Positions 1 through 13,125 of a stretch of 64,000 bases of DNA are shown here, in pieces. The notes beneath the pieces were generated by a model. The model did not search any database. It was given only the letters and a program-made list of their open reading frames with translations, and had not been told where the DNA came from. The stretch's first letter is position 1; the number at the start of each line of letters is the position of its first letter. A program made the translations under genes and the position numbers. The DNA comes from Blasia pusilla. Taxonomy: Eukaryota > Marchantiophyta > Marchantiopsida > Blasiales. The stretch is from assembly GCA_050084515.1 (NCBI GenBank), contig CM114271.1, positions 62,186,001 through 62,250,000 of the forward strand, in the 5' to 3' direction.

Positions 1-608
1 CATCAACCCAAACGGCTATTAATTGTACAAGGAGAATCCTACATTATGATATAGATTAAGTCTTTGAAGGAGTTATGGTTATATGACATGAGTAGTTTAT
101 GGCGTAGGGGATTTTATATAAGGATGATCTAGTAACCCTATCATGTATTTGAACATAGGACATCATAATCGAAGTTTTTGCTACAAGTAGAACTGCAAAA
201 GAAATAAAATCAAACACCCAAATTTCATGAGTAAGAAGTAGTTGGGGAATCATGATAGCAACACACTCTTTAATGAATTGTATTCAAAATCCATCAAAGT
301 AAGGTTCAGTAGAATATTCGGGATCAAATATTCGGTATGGAATTTTTAAGAAACTTTTGAGAAAAAAGAGCGTGATAGTTAGGTTTCCGATTTACAAGTG
401 GACAAACTAGGTGTAATGTCAATGATGGAATATCCAACATAAAATTGAGGATCAAACATTCATGAATTTTCTGAAAAATACACCGAATATTCCGCTTATT
501 CAAAACTTTGCATCAAAGCTCTATTTTAAGGGCACAACTAAACTATAAAACTTTTTACTGTCAATAATTGTTATATATGCAAGAATTTATTCAAATTATA
601 TTTTTTCA

Positions 609-622
609 TGGTATTAGAGTGA
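609..622 (+). other. LTR-retrotransposon primer-binding site (initiator Met tRNA type)
   Basis: TGGTATTAGAG follows CA directly and differs by one transition from the plant Copia primer-binding site TGGTATCAGAG, which pairs with the 3' end of initiator methionine tRNA. Its position about 350 bp before recognisable gag fits a Copia leader. Confidence 0.6.
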
Positions 623-919
623 TAGGTATTTCATTATTTTTTATTTGGAAATCTATTGTTATGAGCAAATTCTTGAGAGATAGGTACTTCTTTCTTAGTT
701 TGTGTTCATCCTCATCCATTTGATAACGGGAATTTAGATGGGACTAACGATAGACTTTGTAAGTTCACAATGACAATTATCCTCACATCATTTGAGATCT
801 AGGAGATGATTACATAGTTCTATTCAAATCCACAAGTTATTGTGAATTTTGCATAAATATCATCGATTGGTGATGTAAATTCTATTTTATAGATCTCATA
901 GAAATAGAAAATTGTTGAT

Positions 920-1554
920 TCTCTTAAATGCTATTTCCACAAGTGTAATTGATTCTATCATGAATCTCATTCAATATACGAGCAACATTGTTCGGACATG
1001 GAACAATCTCAAGAATCAATATGAAACCACAAATAAGACTTGGATTCATATTTTGTAGAAGCATCTTATCTTTGAGAAATTTCCAAAAGTATAAATTGTA
1101 GAACAATTCTTGACTAAGATCAAGAATCTTCAAGACCAAATGACTTTTGCTGGAATTTTGAAGTCTTGGCTCACCATTGCATATGGATTTTGACTTAAGA
1201 TATGATGGGTTGGTCATAATGGTAAATACTCAAGTAAGACCCATGTTGCTAGCCTTTGAAAACATTAATCCAACATTGGTAGAAGAGGAAATGCGCCTCA
1301 AAACTATAGAGGGAAATGATGTCCCATTTAATTTATGACCATCATACATAGAGCAAGGAATGAAGATTTCAATTCAAATATTAAGAATGATTTATTTCCA
1401 ATTTTTAAGAAAGCGTTCAAATGCTTATATTGTGGTAAGATATGTTATCTTGTCAAGGATGATATCAATATGGATGATAATAATGGTTTCTTAAGATCTA
1501 GGAAGAAGTTTGGAAATTTCGTAGAAGTGGAAGAACATGAGGTAGATGCTTAGG
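920..1554 (+). pseudogene. Copia gag remnant (UBN2-type with zinc knuckle)
   Basis: The + strand around 997-1060 reads TWNNLKNQYETTNKTWIHIL, the W-x2-LK-x2-YE-x-TNK pattern of Copia gag (UBN2 family), and about 1115-1150 reads FLTKIKNLQDQM, another conserved gag helix. Near 1427-1460 there is a damaged zinc knuckle (FKCLYCGKICYL), in which the two leading cysteines remain and the histidine is lost. Stops interrupt all frames. In a live element this would be the nucleocapsid protein that packages the RNA. Confidence 0.72.
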
Positions 1555-1611
1555 GTAGCAATTGAGGAAATTTGCATACACGAAGAAGACTCCACAAAGT
1601 TAAAGAATGAA

Positions 1612-1692
1612 GATGGATGAGTGCTTGATAGTGGAGTTGGCATCCAAGCATATCACCAATCAAAAGGATTTGTATAGCTCCTTATATATGGC
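1612..1692 (+). pseudogene. Copia protease fragment
   Basis: One frame reads VLDSGVG, the aspartic protease active-site block (normally LDSGA), and the adjacent frame continues KHITNQKDLYSSLY, matching the H-I/M-T segment that follows it in Copia polyproteins. The change of frame between the two shows an indel. Only this short segment is recognisable before the microsatellite block. Confidence 0.5.
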
Positions 1693-2039
1693 CTCCATGA
1701 GTCCATAAGAGCCCATCATTATTATTTTTTGAAATAATGTAAAGTTCCCAATAGAAGGTAAAGACCCATTTCTCTAGTCTTGCAAAAAGAAGATGAAAAG
1801 AAAAAACATATGTCCTACAAATACCAAATTTGAAGCAAATTGCAATATTATGCGAAAAAATCAAAGTTTATTTAAGGAAATCTACAAGAATCATTGAGGA
1901 TATCGATGCAAAGGAATAATTAATGTGTGAAGGTATCTAACGGGAAAATATCTACTAGTTGTATGCTCTCATTACAAGTGTACGTATAGACCAACAAGTT
2001 ATCTTAGAGGTGATTCTCTCTTTGTAAAATGATACATCA

Positions 2040-2042
<3 letters not shown>

Positions 2043-2123
<81 letters not shown>
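2043..2123. repeat. (CT)n microsatellite, about 81 bp
   Basis: Uninterrupted CT dinucleotides, followed by a short CA run. Apparent reading frames across it are poly-dipeptide artefacts. Confidence 0.98.
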
Positions 2124-2126
<3 letters not shown>

Positions 2127-2228
2127 CACACACACAAAATGAGAGGCTTGGGTTACTCAAAAGGCAAGAAGGATCACATATCCACGGCCTAATGAGAATA
2201 GGCTAAAAAAATAGAGTTAGCTCCTTAA

Positions 2229-2232
<4 letters not shown>

Positions 2233-2296
<64 letters not shown>
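2233..2296. repeat. (CT)n microsatellite, about 64 bp
   Basis: Second uninterrupted CT tract, 110 bp after the first and inside the same decayed Copia element. Confidence 0.98.
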
Positions 2297-2299
<3 letters not shown>

Positions 2300-2758
2300 C
2301 ATGACCATACGAATTATGTCGTAGAGTATAGTGTGCTAGTAGAGGCCATACCTTATGAAGGACCGTAGTATCTAGGTAGAGATGCAGTTTCATACATAGG
2401 GTTGGGGGTTACTCAGTTGAGGGTGACTTTTCCAGTAGGACCCGCTCTTAGGTTGGAGGATATAGTGTGGAGTGCATTCAAAGAACAATTAGTTCTTTGA
2501 GTTGAGCCTGTTGCGTTGGGAGTTAGCATTGGTAGTGAGTAGAGCTCTTCGCTATGGTGGTTCCTGCAAGATTCGACGTGGATTCTCCCATTGTAGAGTG
2601 GGTTTGGCTCAATTTTATGTGATTCTATACGTGTTTTATGACAATAGGTCTTTCACGGATTTCAATTGTGGTATACTTGTGTTTGTGGATGCTCCCGTCT
2701 ATGTTATGTAGGTATGTGAGTATGATATGTCAACGTTGTATGTTGTATGACGATGTGG

Positions 2759-3099
<341 letters not shown>

Positions 3100-3429
3100 A
3101 TTACCCCTTCCCTCTCACCAAGATCTCTACTTAGTGACCTATGCATGCAATTCATCTCCCCAACCCGAACTTACAATAATGGGCCAAGAACCAATTCCCA
3201 TTATAAAATATAATTAATTTTACTTAAAATTTAAAACTTTTTCAAAATGGTAAATTTCTTAATATAACTCCAAATGAGCCAAAAATACGTGGTATCCTAA
3301 TACTTAGGTTAGTCTAGGTCCTTTGCATCCATTGAGGAGGATAATTTTTATGAATAGAATTTATAAAATATTTGGGAGATGATAGAATCAAGTGACATTT
3401 AACCACAACTTATACATTGCAAAAAAATG

Positions 3430-3915
3430 AGTTTATGATCGCTGAAACCAAAAATTGGTGGAGAATGCAAAGTGTGAGATGAAAGCAAAAGGTTTGAAAC
3501 AAGGTTTTTGGGATGAAACTCTTAATAACACAATTTCATTTTAAATAGAATTTGTACCGAGATAGTGCGAGTCATGACTCCTTATCAAGCAACCTCAAGT
3601 AAGGTACCATTAGTCCAATACTTAAGAACTTCTGGTAGTGAATGAGTTGTACATATTCATAATGTATTAAGGACAAAGCTTAATTCCAAGAGCAAGAAGT
3701 GCATCTTTTTGGAATATAGTGATGAGTTTAAAGTTTATTTCTTGTGGAATCATGAGGCAAAGAAATTTTTTATAAGTCATGATGTTGTGTTCTAGGAACA
3801 TCATAGTCAAGTGATGGACATTAGTAGTGTGTCCACACTATCTTCAAATGGAGAGATAACCCACAAGAACACATCATCGATGTTTGCACTAGATCATCAA
3901 GTAGAAGAAATTGAT
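3430..3915 (+). pseudogene. Copia integrase C-terminal remnant
   Basis: Translated + strand segments match the end of Copia integrase. FWDETLNNTISF near 3506-3541 corresponds to the W-x-E-A-x-N block. MTPYQATS near 3573-3600 corresponds to the TPYE motif. KKCIFLEYSDEFKVY near 3693-3740 corresponds to the KC-x-F-LGYS motif, followed by KKFFISHDVVF near 3760-3794. Stops lie between the blocks. Confidence 0.75.
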
Positions 3916-4139
3916 GATGAGTACTAAGAGTAGTCTTTTCTTCCATCATGGTTACCATACCTTAAGTGTATGAGGAAACTCTTAGATGGTAAGGATCTAG
4001 TAGAAATTGATGAAGTTGCGATACAATCACGGAGATTTAAGAGACTAGAGGAGCATATAGAGTTTCCACGTATTATGTCAATATGGCCTTAATCACAAAG
4101 ATTTTGAAGATGGAAGAACTAGCATGAAGCTATTTATAA

Positions 4140-5190
4140 TTCTCAATGGAAAGAGGCCGTAAAATTCGAGATGAATGTTATTCTTCGTATTATTCAAAGA
4201 AGTCAAACTTGGACTTTGATTGAGAAGTCCAAAGAGAGGAAGAAAATTTGCACTAAATGGGTATACAAGACCAAGTACAAGTCAAAAAATACCTTGGATA
4301 AACTCAAATCAATATTGGTTGTATAAGGTTGTTCACATATCAAAGGTTTTAGTAATTATGATAAATTTTCCCCTACAACAAGCTAAGGGATGATAATTAT
4401 TCAAATTATTACAGTTTTTGGAGGAACAAGGCGTTGGCATGTATTTTTTAACATGAGTCTCGAGAAGGAGATGTATGTATCTTAACCACTAGATTTTAAG
4501 ATATCAATATCAAAATAAAAAGTAGGTTTTCTTCCTTGAGCATCATATGGGGTTAAGCAAGCCTCAAGGGTATGGTATTCATGAATATTACTTAGCATCC
4601 GTGAGGGACCATGCGATGCTTCGTCCTTATAACCCTAAACGCCACGTTTCTAAAAGTGATTTATTAAAATTTTGTTTTATATAATAGACATAGATATAAC
4701 GTGTCATATATTCTTGAATTTAAAAAGACACAGAGTGAATGCTCAGACTGTCACCATTTTAAAGACATTCCTCAAATAATGGTATAGTTTTACATTCTTC
4801 AATAAAAATGGCCAATAGAAGATGAGAGTCCAATAGAAGCAAATTTGTATATGTTTTGTGAAGATGAGATGGATATGTTGATTGTACTTTATGATCTCAT
4901 CATCATAAAAGAACACAATAAAAAAAGAGGGGAAATAAAGGAAGTGTTGAAATTTGAGTTTAAAATGTCAAATTTAGGTCTTTTGCATCGGTTCATCTTA
5001 CTATTTTCAAATGAGCTTTGGTGACATTTAACGGGCCTTGGCATCAATCTAAGACAATAATATCTCTTAGAGTAGATTATCTTTTATATATATTTGGAGA
5101 ACTATGACGATAGCTCATTCTCTTATGTTAAATTTGCTCTATATCCAAGTTTTGTGGATATGGAGAAAACTTTGCTCTATTGTACTAACT
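4140..5190 (+). pseudogene. Copia reverse transcriptase/RNase H remnant
   Basis: TKWVYKTKYKSKN near 4252-4290 is the KWVYK motif at the start of Copia reverse transcriptase. It is followed by a decayed GCSHIKGFSNYDKFSPTTS segment and by MSLEKEMYVS near 4450-4480, the site of the EEIYM block. Around 4860-4990 YDLIIIKEHNK and LKFEFKMSNLGLLHRFI match the region of the YVDDII catalytic box and the following DLG-x-LHYFLG box; the catalytic aspartates are lost. Weak similarity continues to about 5190. No frame is open throughout. Confidence 0.78.
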
Positions 5191-7357
5191 AGGCCACTTT
5201 ATACTTTCAAATTTTATTATATATATAGTGCTTTTTGCAACTTTTTTTCACATCTATTTGCATTGGGATAAGGATTTATATGTTTCCTTTGTTGTAACTC
5301 AAACCAGAAAGGTAGTAAAAAATTTTTTTAGTAAAAATTAGAAATCCATTGTATGAATATCATTGCAATGGTTTTGAAGATAAATAATTTTATTTTATTT
5401 TTCTTGTTTTTTATTATAATATTTTATGATCCATGAATTTATGTGTATACCTCTTTATTATATGGAATCTAATATTTTTTTGGAATCTATATTCCACTTC
5501 CTTTATAAAGACGCATAAAAGGTATTCATCTTCCATCCTCCTCATCCCACTATATTATGGTATATGAAATTCTCCATCTTAAAATCTTGGATTTTCTAGC
5601 TTTGTATGATATTCATGTTCTACGACTATAAAAATATCCATCTAAGTTAATTTGTGCATTTAAGCCCTTGAACATATTATAAATTGTGCATGTAGAATCT
5701 TCCCCAATCGTAAAGATATCAAAAGCTCGTGCAATTATTTATAATGGAGGTAGTGGCTTGTCCACGCCCGAAAAACGGGGAGTTATGAGTGATGTACCAT
5801 TGAACCCTCATCACATCCACGAAAATGTTAGAGGGAGAATGCATCAAAACATCACACTATTTGCATGGGAGCATAGAGTGTATACTTGATGTATCAAGAG
5901 AGGTCGAGCATCAATCCTTGAGAAGGGAAATATAAATGTTCAGGTTTCCCCTAGTTTAGGGTCTATTTGGGGCTATTTGGATTAACTTGCTATTTATGGA
6001 AACTAATTATTGTATGGACGGTTGGATTCCAATTATAGAAGGTCCCTATTGATCCATTATATAGGGTTAGGGCTAGCTAGAGAGGTGACAATATGCACAT
6101 GCAACCATGAAGAGGGCTTGAGAAAGGGGGAGGACATATGTCAAGGAGAGAGATGGGCATTCTCTCTATGTTGAAACTCCTTCCATCCAACAACACAAAT
6201 ATGGTCCTCTCTTGCCATGTGAAGAACCGTGAGCCTCTCACTATGAGAGCGGGTTTGGAACGATATAGGTGGAAGATGTGAGAGTGTTGATATAATTTAA
6301 ATTTATTGGAGATGAAGACATTTTAGTATATGATTATTTTTGTGTGTACTTTCCATGATTGAGTCTATTTGTAGATTTTTGGATGTTAACCACAATATAT
6401 GTTGTATAGCAATGTGTCTGTGCATGATAAAAAAACATAATGTTGGGTTTGGGAGAGAGAAGGAGGACTCTATATCAAAGAATTATAGACCTAAGTTGGA
6501 CCAGATTATGATGATCATGGCTTGGATGTTTTTTTCAAGAATATTTTGATGTTTGTGGGGAAGATTGTGATTCGGGTTTGTTAGACAAGAAGGAAGAAAT
6601 CCATTACACCCATACTCTTGTACCATTCATTCATCACTCTGCTCTTTCTAAACTTGCAAGAGTGGTATTTTGTCACCAATGCATTTATGGAGAGCTTGTT
6701 TTGATTCCTAAATAATAGAATCCTCTTTACGGGGAATACGACATGGCATTATTATTAGCTCGTGCATTTATCTCTCGTATGAGACTAGATTACGAGGGGA
6801 TCCAACTTCTTTTGACTATTATCTGTGTAAAGTGAAGTATGCCATACATAATCATTATAGGTGTATTGCTTACACAAGAAGTTCAACTTCATTCCCCCTT
6901 ATAGTTGTACTCAAATAATGAGTTCATTTGCTCAGTTGAAGAATATTTGCACATTAGGTACCAAAATTATGAGGCATCTTGACAAATACATGAAGATTAA
7001 GATAACCAAAGATTAGATTCATGCTTCGAGCTATACTTGTGTAGATGTTATATATATAATGGACCAATTTTAATACCAAAATATACTCAAACATGTCCTT
7101 TTGGACATATTTCTCTTTTAATTATTTAAAGTTACCTTAGCTTAACTTCCATTGTATGTTATGGGTATGCATTAGGCTTATAGGTTTTGAGGGGATGTGC
7201 CAGCCCATGCCATATGTGGGTTTGACTTTGAGTTAGTGTATTTTGGACCACTATAGAGTACGATATATCCCGATGTTATGAAACATCTTCTACGAGGGTG
7301 TGAGATGTGAATTGGATAGAGAGTCATTGGATGATGTAGACTATGTGTTAGGCATCA

Positions 7358-7400
<43 letters not shown>

Positions 7401-9906
7401 TTTAGAATTAACTGTGGGAGGTAATTTTAATTGGTATATCGCACGAGTTTACACTTGTATATATGTATATGCATACATCTAGATTAGATGGTACAAGAAG
7501 AAATGATGCGTCAAGGTGAGACTTTGTACGCTCGGTTTGCATTAAGCATGAAACATGGTTGAACATTCTATTATGATGGAGTGTAAGTAACCCACTTGTA
7601 GTCTCATTGTGTTATTCCTTACATTTTTCCACATCCGAAAATTGATTCTAAGTCATCCTTTGCATAAAATTATGAGCTAACACTTACAAGACCTGATGTA
7701 CATGGAGAGTTATGTGACTTGCTCATGGACCATATGTATATATTTAGGTGGAAAGATAAAAGTGCACATAAGAAAACATATGAGGAGATGAATATGCACC
7801 AAGGGATACGGTTAGAGGAGTTGAAGGATGGGTATGTGCAAAGACCATTAAATCCTTGGTTAATCAACCAAGGGGAGGAACAAGTCTTGCATGCTCAATT
7901 CTTATTGGTATGGATGTCGAAAGGATATGAGGCCTATTGATGTAGCACATTTATTGATAATAATTCAACGAGTTGGGTAAGAGTCTTAATACCCATAACC
8001 TCCATATCTTGATTCATTCCAAAAAAAATACATATGTTGGGCTAACCAATCTTGAGGAAGGCTATATACAGTTCATAGGCGTATTTGAAGTAATCCAATT
8101 TTGTAGACATATATTATAAATTGTTATAATTTCACATAAATTTTCAGAAATTTTGTATTCAATGCCAAGGAGTAAATTATGAAGATGGGTAGGTAGCAAG
8201 GAGAAACATGACAATGATTCTATTCATATGGATATGGAGACAACTTTCATGGTAATACGGTTGGAGAGAGTTACGTGACTATCTTTTCTCATGGGAAAAT
8301 GCCTCTTTTTGCTCCATTTGGCAAGGGGTATGCATGGTGGTCAAGTATAGTGCAAATAGACATTTTGTTTTTGGAGTGATACATGTGTAGATTCAAGGTG
8401 TTTTTTTTTAGCCCCATCCCAGATGGAATGTAACATGGCGTAGGGATACTTTCTTTTTGAGTCGATGTTATGTACATTAGATTTGGTTGGTCATCTTCAT
8501 ACAAAAACACTTTTCCTATGGAATGGAAATGAAATTGATAATGATATTAAGAGCGTTTAGGAGCAAACATACACTTCATTTAGTCTAAGATCAGAAAGTC
8601 ACATGCCCACATTTATCTTAAAGAAAAACTTTGACTTGATGGCATGGTTGAGGTGACATAACGAGGAGAGAGATGCATATAAGAGTGCAATTTAATGCAC
8701 AATTTCCTCAATGTGTGTAAGATATGTTTTTTCAAGCCTTTATTAGAGAGGATTTGAGAGACTATCTTGAAATAAACTTAGAAGTAGGGAATGATGTTTG
8801 GTCTTGAGGCGATATTGAGTCCTATATTCAAGTATATGAGGATGGTTATAATTTTTGGATAAGAGCGTCGGATAAGCGTTATACATAAACACAAGAATCC
8901 TTGAAGAAAGAGAGTTGAAATGAATTGGGAAAATAAAAAGCCGCACACTTATACAACACAAAGAATAAGTGCAAAAAGAAGATTGCAAGTGAAATTGATA
9001 AAAGTGCAAGTTCCTTGTGAGTCCATATACGTATAAAGTTCCTTCCCTTGCTTTATGATTGCATGATGAAAGACAAATCAGTACTCACACTACCTTACAG
9101 ACCCTCTACTAACTCTAAAGGTGGTATGGGCTTGGATTGAAGAATAAACATAACCGTTTATGTCGTACATCTACTTCTTTCAACCCCATTCTTGTGCGCT
9201 ACAAAATCTTGCATTCAACAAGTCAAACCCTTGTTACTACATCTAGGGTAAAAAACCCACTCACATTAGCTACAAGTTAGCTCAACCAAATTTTCCACTC
9301 TTGAATTCGGGTCTCCTGTCATCCCTCAAGCCCAATGGATATAGATAGTGTCAACTACGAATGTAAGCCCTCACTTCCCAAAAAGAGGCAAGTTATTCAA
9401 GACTTGGAACACACATTGTTCATAGTCTAGGGACCTGAAACAGCGATGGTGTGCATGAAAATCCTTAGTGCCAAATAGATCTTGAACGAGTCCTTAATAT
9501 CTAAGCCTTTGGTCAAGATCCAAGGTTAACATCCTAAATTGGATTAAATGGACTTGGATTGGTGTCAAAACTCCAATACTAATTTTGTAATCGTCTTAAG
9601 TAATCTCGAGGATTAACTAGCCAAAGGTAGCTTTGCGGGATATGATCCACATTTGGATTGAGGACCAAAGCTAAGCGCTTAGAGGAAAGGCTTGGGAAAG
9701 TAGGGATTACTCAAAAGAACCCACAGGGAGAGACACTATCTCTACTTGCTTGCTTGAGTTGTGGAGGTAATCAACATTATATCTCTTCCCCTTATTCTAA
9801 AATTAAACTCTTCCACATGACTCACTCATGAAGCTTAGGACTATTACATTGACATAAAAATAGCAAAGATACTATTCTAAATAGTAGAATAAATTGGGAA
9901 CAATTA
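5191..9906. other. AT-rich intergenic DNA without a recognised gene
   Basis: No reading frame longer than about 90 codons and no conserved motif that I recognise. Base composition and scattered stops match the decayed element to the left, so this is probably older transposon DNA. It contains a (TA)n run at 7361-7396. Confidence 0.6.
7361..7396. repeat. (TA)n microsatellite, 36 bp
   Basis: Eighteen TA units in a row. Confidence 0.97.
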
Positions 9907-10632
9907 GAGCATCTCCATTCGACTATACAAAGTTGGGCGTGCCCTGTACCTTACAATAGGAGAAGAGATATGAGCCCCACTAGTCCCTTCTAAGGGCCTT
10001 GTAAAATACCAACCCTGTTAAAATGGGTCACTCACTCGGAAAATGTGAGGCCCTTGTTGGGTCCGGCGAAGGGTTCTCCACAAAAATTAATTTTTCCCCA
10101 AATGTCGGGAGGTGTGAGGTAGGGGCAAAGTGTAGATGGGAAGCTGGGCGTTAAACCCCAATTAGACAGCCTTTATTGGGTTAGGCAATAAAGGTTTTCG
10201 AGGGTGAGGGGATTGGAGGAGGAGATTTATTTATAAATAAAAACTAAACTACATCTGAGACGTGGTGGAAAGTTTAGAAAACTGGTTAGGCGGATGAGTG
10301 CGGAGCACGGAGGTCGGGAGTTTGAATCAGAATGGAGGCGCGAGCGCGGAATGGTTTTCATAATTTTTTCCAGAAACCATTCCGCAGTTTCAATACTTCC
10401 CTCCACGATGCGACCAACCGAGCAGCAATAAGCATTTTCGGCTTTGGAAATATCGCTCTCATGAGTTAGGGGCGCATGAGAGATGTAAGAGCGGTGATTA
10501 AGTTTTCCACGAGGAAATTCAGTGGGTTCGGGTGGGGATACCTCACCTCTACGGTGCGGGAGCTTCCCAGACCCGATATCGGTATCTAGGATGTTAATTT
10601 TCCCAATACTGTGGTCCGCTATGGAGATGCCC
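9907..10632. mobile_element. Harbinger-like MITE (non-autonomous), 726 bp
   Basis: The left end begins GAGCATCTCCAT and the right end, read on the opposite strand, begins GGGCATCTCCAT. Both ends are flanked by the trinucleotide TTA (904-906 in the 9-kb block, and 10633-10635). Terminal repeats of this kind with a 3-bp TTA/TAA target duplication are the signature of PIF/Harbinger elements. No transposase is encoded; a 137-codon open frame on - inside it has no recognisable domain. The superfamily is inferred from the termini only. Confidence 0.62.
10280..10332 (+). other. tRNA-like A/B-box remnant inside the MITE
   Basis: GGTTAGGCGG near 10285 resembles a pol III A box and GGGAGTTTGAATC near 10316 resembles a B box (GGTTCGAATCC), spaced about 33 bp apart as in a tRNA. 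No acceptor stem can be folded with confidence, so this could be a tRNA-derived SINE fragment or chance. Confidence 0.25.
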
Positions 10633-11122
10633 TTATTCAATTAGTGTAACTAGTTCAATGTCTTGTGGAGAATTCCTTTGCTTTTTTTTCAAAGCAGAAA
10701 AGATTGACTAACACTATGCAAGTAGACGTTAACTTCAAAATGTGGAGAAACAATATCTTAATGACACAATTCAACACAGCTAATGTTAGATTTCAAAGCA
10801 CTCTTTACATTCCTTAATAGATACAGGTCGTATCTCCTTCAAATAGTAAAATAAAATAACGAACCCACATACTACGGTGCTCTAACAAGCCACGTAACCC
10901 TTTCCAGCAAAATGTATAGCGACCGGTAAGATTCCGCGCAGTTTCCAGATGCCAAAGTACGCTCCTTCATTCAGGAAGCTTTTTTTTTTAATTCGGATTA
11001 AGCACATGTACTGAGATAAACACGTTTCTATTCATGCCGATACGACAAAATGGACATTTCACGTACGTGGTTATTGATGAGTGATCGCATGGCCGACCGA
11101 ATACAGAACAGCCGAACAGCAC

Positions 11123-11157
11123 AGATAGATAGATAGATAGATACATACATACATACA
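11123..11157. repeat. GATA/CATA tetranucleotide repeat
   Basis: Five GATA units pass directly into CATA units. Confidence 0.95.
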
Positions 11158-11976
11158 CCTCCATCCATGTACCCCGAGGCACGGGTTAACCGGTGACACG
11201 GTTTCCAGGTGAGATGAAAGCTCGGGTTAACGCAGATCTGTGGAAAGCGCTCGAAAGGGAAAGGCAAGTGGGGTCAGGTCAGAGTTAGGAATCACTTTCG
11301 ATCAGAGCTGTCTTTCGAAGCCCTTCAGAAGACAATGCGATGTGCCCTTCAGAAGACAATTTGCCCTTCACGGCAGTGCAGAAGGGCAGAAGGAAGGCAG
11401 GGGTCCTTCCAAATAAGGGCATCTTTCTGTAGGAAACAAACAAGAAGCCGATTTGCGTGAAAGATGAGTTTCCGAAAGAGGGAGGCTCGGCCGAGCCCCA
11501 CGTCACTGCGAGCTTTGAAGCGTAGCGCTTACCCGAGAAAGAAGACTGACAGAAAGACGCAGCGGCGAGAAAGAAAGGGGAGGGCTGACCGGCAGAGCAG
11601 ATTCCTCTTGTCTTGGTGCGTGTGCGACTGCCGGTACTGCAGTCAAGTTCTTTGTCCGAGGAATCTGTGCTCGGACCGACACCTGGTTGGCGAATCGCGA
11701 TACTGTTTTAGAATGTGATCGCCAAATTAAGCAGGTGATTGTTGCGCGATAAGGTCCCACGGGCAACGATGTTGCTTGTTAGGGCGACGGGCTGAATAAA
11801 ATAACACTTGAGAAGATGTTCCCGGTGTAAATTTGGCCCGTGGCCCAGCCAGTTCTAAATCGTAACGGTGCCTCAGGGGGCAACAATTAACTGCCGAATT
11901 AAGCCACGATCGGGACGGATTGGAAGCGCCCATTGGCGTCGTCGCGGGCCGGGCGGGGGATATTCAGCTCCCATCG

Positions 11977-12448
11977 GGGCCACTCATTTCCTCCCGACGG
12001 GGAACAAATACGGGGACGGAGGAAATCCCGTGTAGTGCACACGAGTGGGCTTTATTGAATAATAATTTCTTATAAACAAGAATTTAAAAGTTGATATAGT
12101 CCGAAAGAGGAGAAAAATTTATTTCGGACGTCCCTAAAAATTACGGAACGGGAGCCGTGTTGCACGGGCATTCGCCGTTGCCACGATTCCCGGGGACCTC
12201 CCAACTCCGGCAGTGAGGGCCACTCATTTCCTCCTTACGGGGTGACGGAGGAAATTCCCGTGTAGTCCACACGAATGGACTTTATTGAATAATAATAATA
12301 AGTTTTTTATAAACAATAATTTAAAAATTGATATCGTCCAAAGGACAAATATCTTTCAGACGTCCCTAAAAACTGTCGTTCCCAGAAACGGGTAGGTACC
12401 CGTTTCTTCAAATGGGCATTTGCCGTTGCCTCCCAACTCCGGCAGTGA
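11977..12448. repeat. tandem duplication, 240-bp period, two copies
   Basis: Copy 1 is 11977-12216 and copy 2 is 12217-12448. Both begin GGGCCACTCATTTCCTCC and end CCAACTCCGGCAGTGA. In the middle both carry TTTATTGAATAATAA and a segment ending TTCAGACGTCCCTAAAAA or close to it. The copies differ by scattered substitutions and small indels, so the duplication is not very recent. Each copy has an AT-rich core inside GC-rich arms. Confidence 0.9.
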
Positions 12449-13106
12449 GTGGCCCTATTAGCCCGCTACGGCGCGGAGCACACTCGGAGGGTCCCGGGCG
12501 CATTGACAGCTGATTCTGTTGTCTCCGCGCGCACAGGAGGAAAAGCAGGAGCTGTCATCCGGTGATATCTGTCCGTAGCGCGCCTCCGAGCGGTCTTTTT
12601 GCTTGTCAACTTGTGATCTCCAGGAGGGAACTGTCACGAAGACAAAGCCGTCATGTGCGATAGGTTCCCATGTAGGTTTTTGTGCGAAGGATTTTGGAGT
12701 TTGAACATGGCGTGTTGTCTAGTAGGCAAAGAGGGGAGTAGGGGACCAGGCGGCCGTCGGATGAGGACATCGGACGGGCACAGAGGAGGAATCGTAGACG
12801 AGGAAAGTGACGAAAAGGGGAGCGGAGCGAGGGGAACTCGCGATGGACAATCTGCGGTAGGTGGAGGGCAATGGAGAGGGACAAAAAATGGCAGGGTAGC
12901 GGTGTTCGCAGGAAGAGAGGGGAGGAGGTGCGCTTGCGCAGGCTGGGACGAAACGCGGAGCGAGGATTTCTGCGCGGGGAAGGGACAGGAGCAGAGGAAA
13001 AGGTCGAAATTGATGACGGCAGGGGATGTTAATGCTGGCTGTTGCCTAGGCGCACAGTGAGGCGGCAAAATCGGGTTGGAAGTGTGGGACTGCCCCTGAT
13101 GTTCCT

Positions 13107-13125
13107 GAGAGAGAGAGAGAGAGAG
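13107..13125. repeat. (GA)n run
   Basis: Short uninterrupted GA dinucleotide tract. Confidence 0.9.

Noticed and set aside
10227-10640. 137-codon frame on the minus strand
   Set aside because: It lies inside the Harbinger-like MITE, extends across its right terminus and has no transposase motif.
12634-13068. 135-144 codon frames on both strands
   Set aside because: Same effect of GC-rich DNA; no conserved motif, and both strands are open at once.
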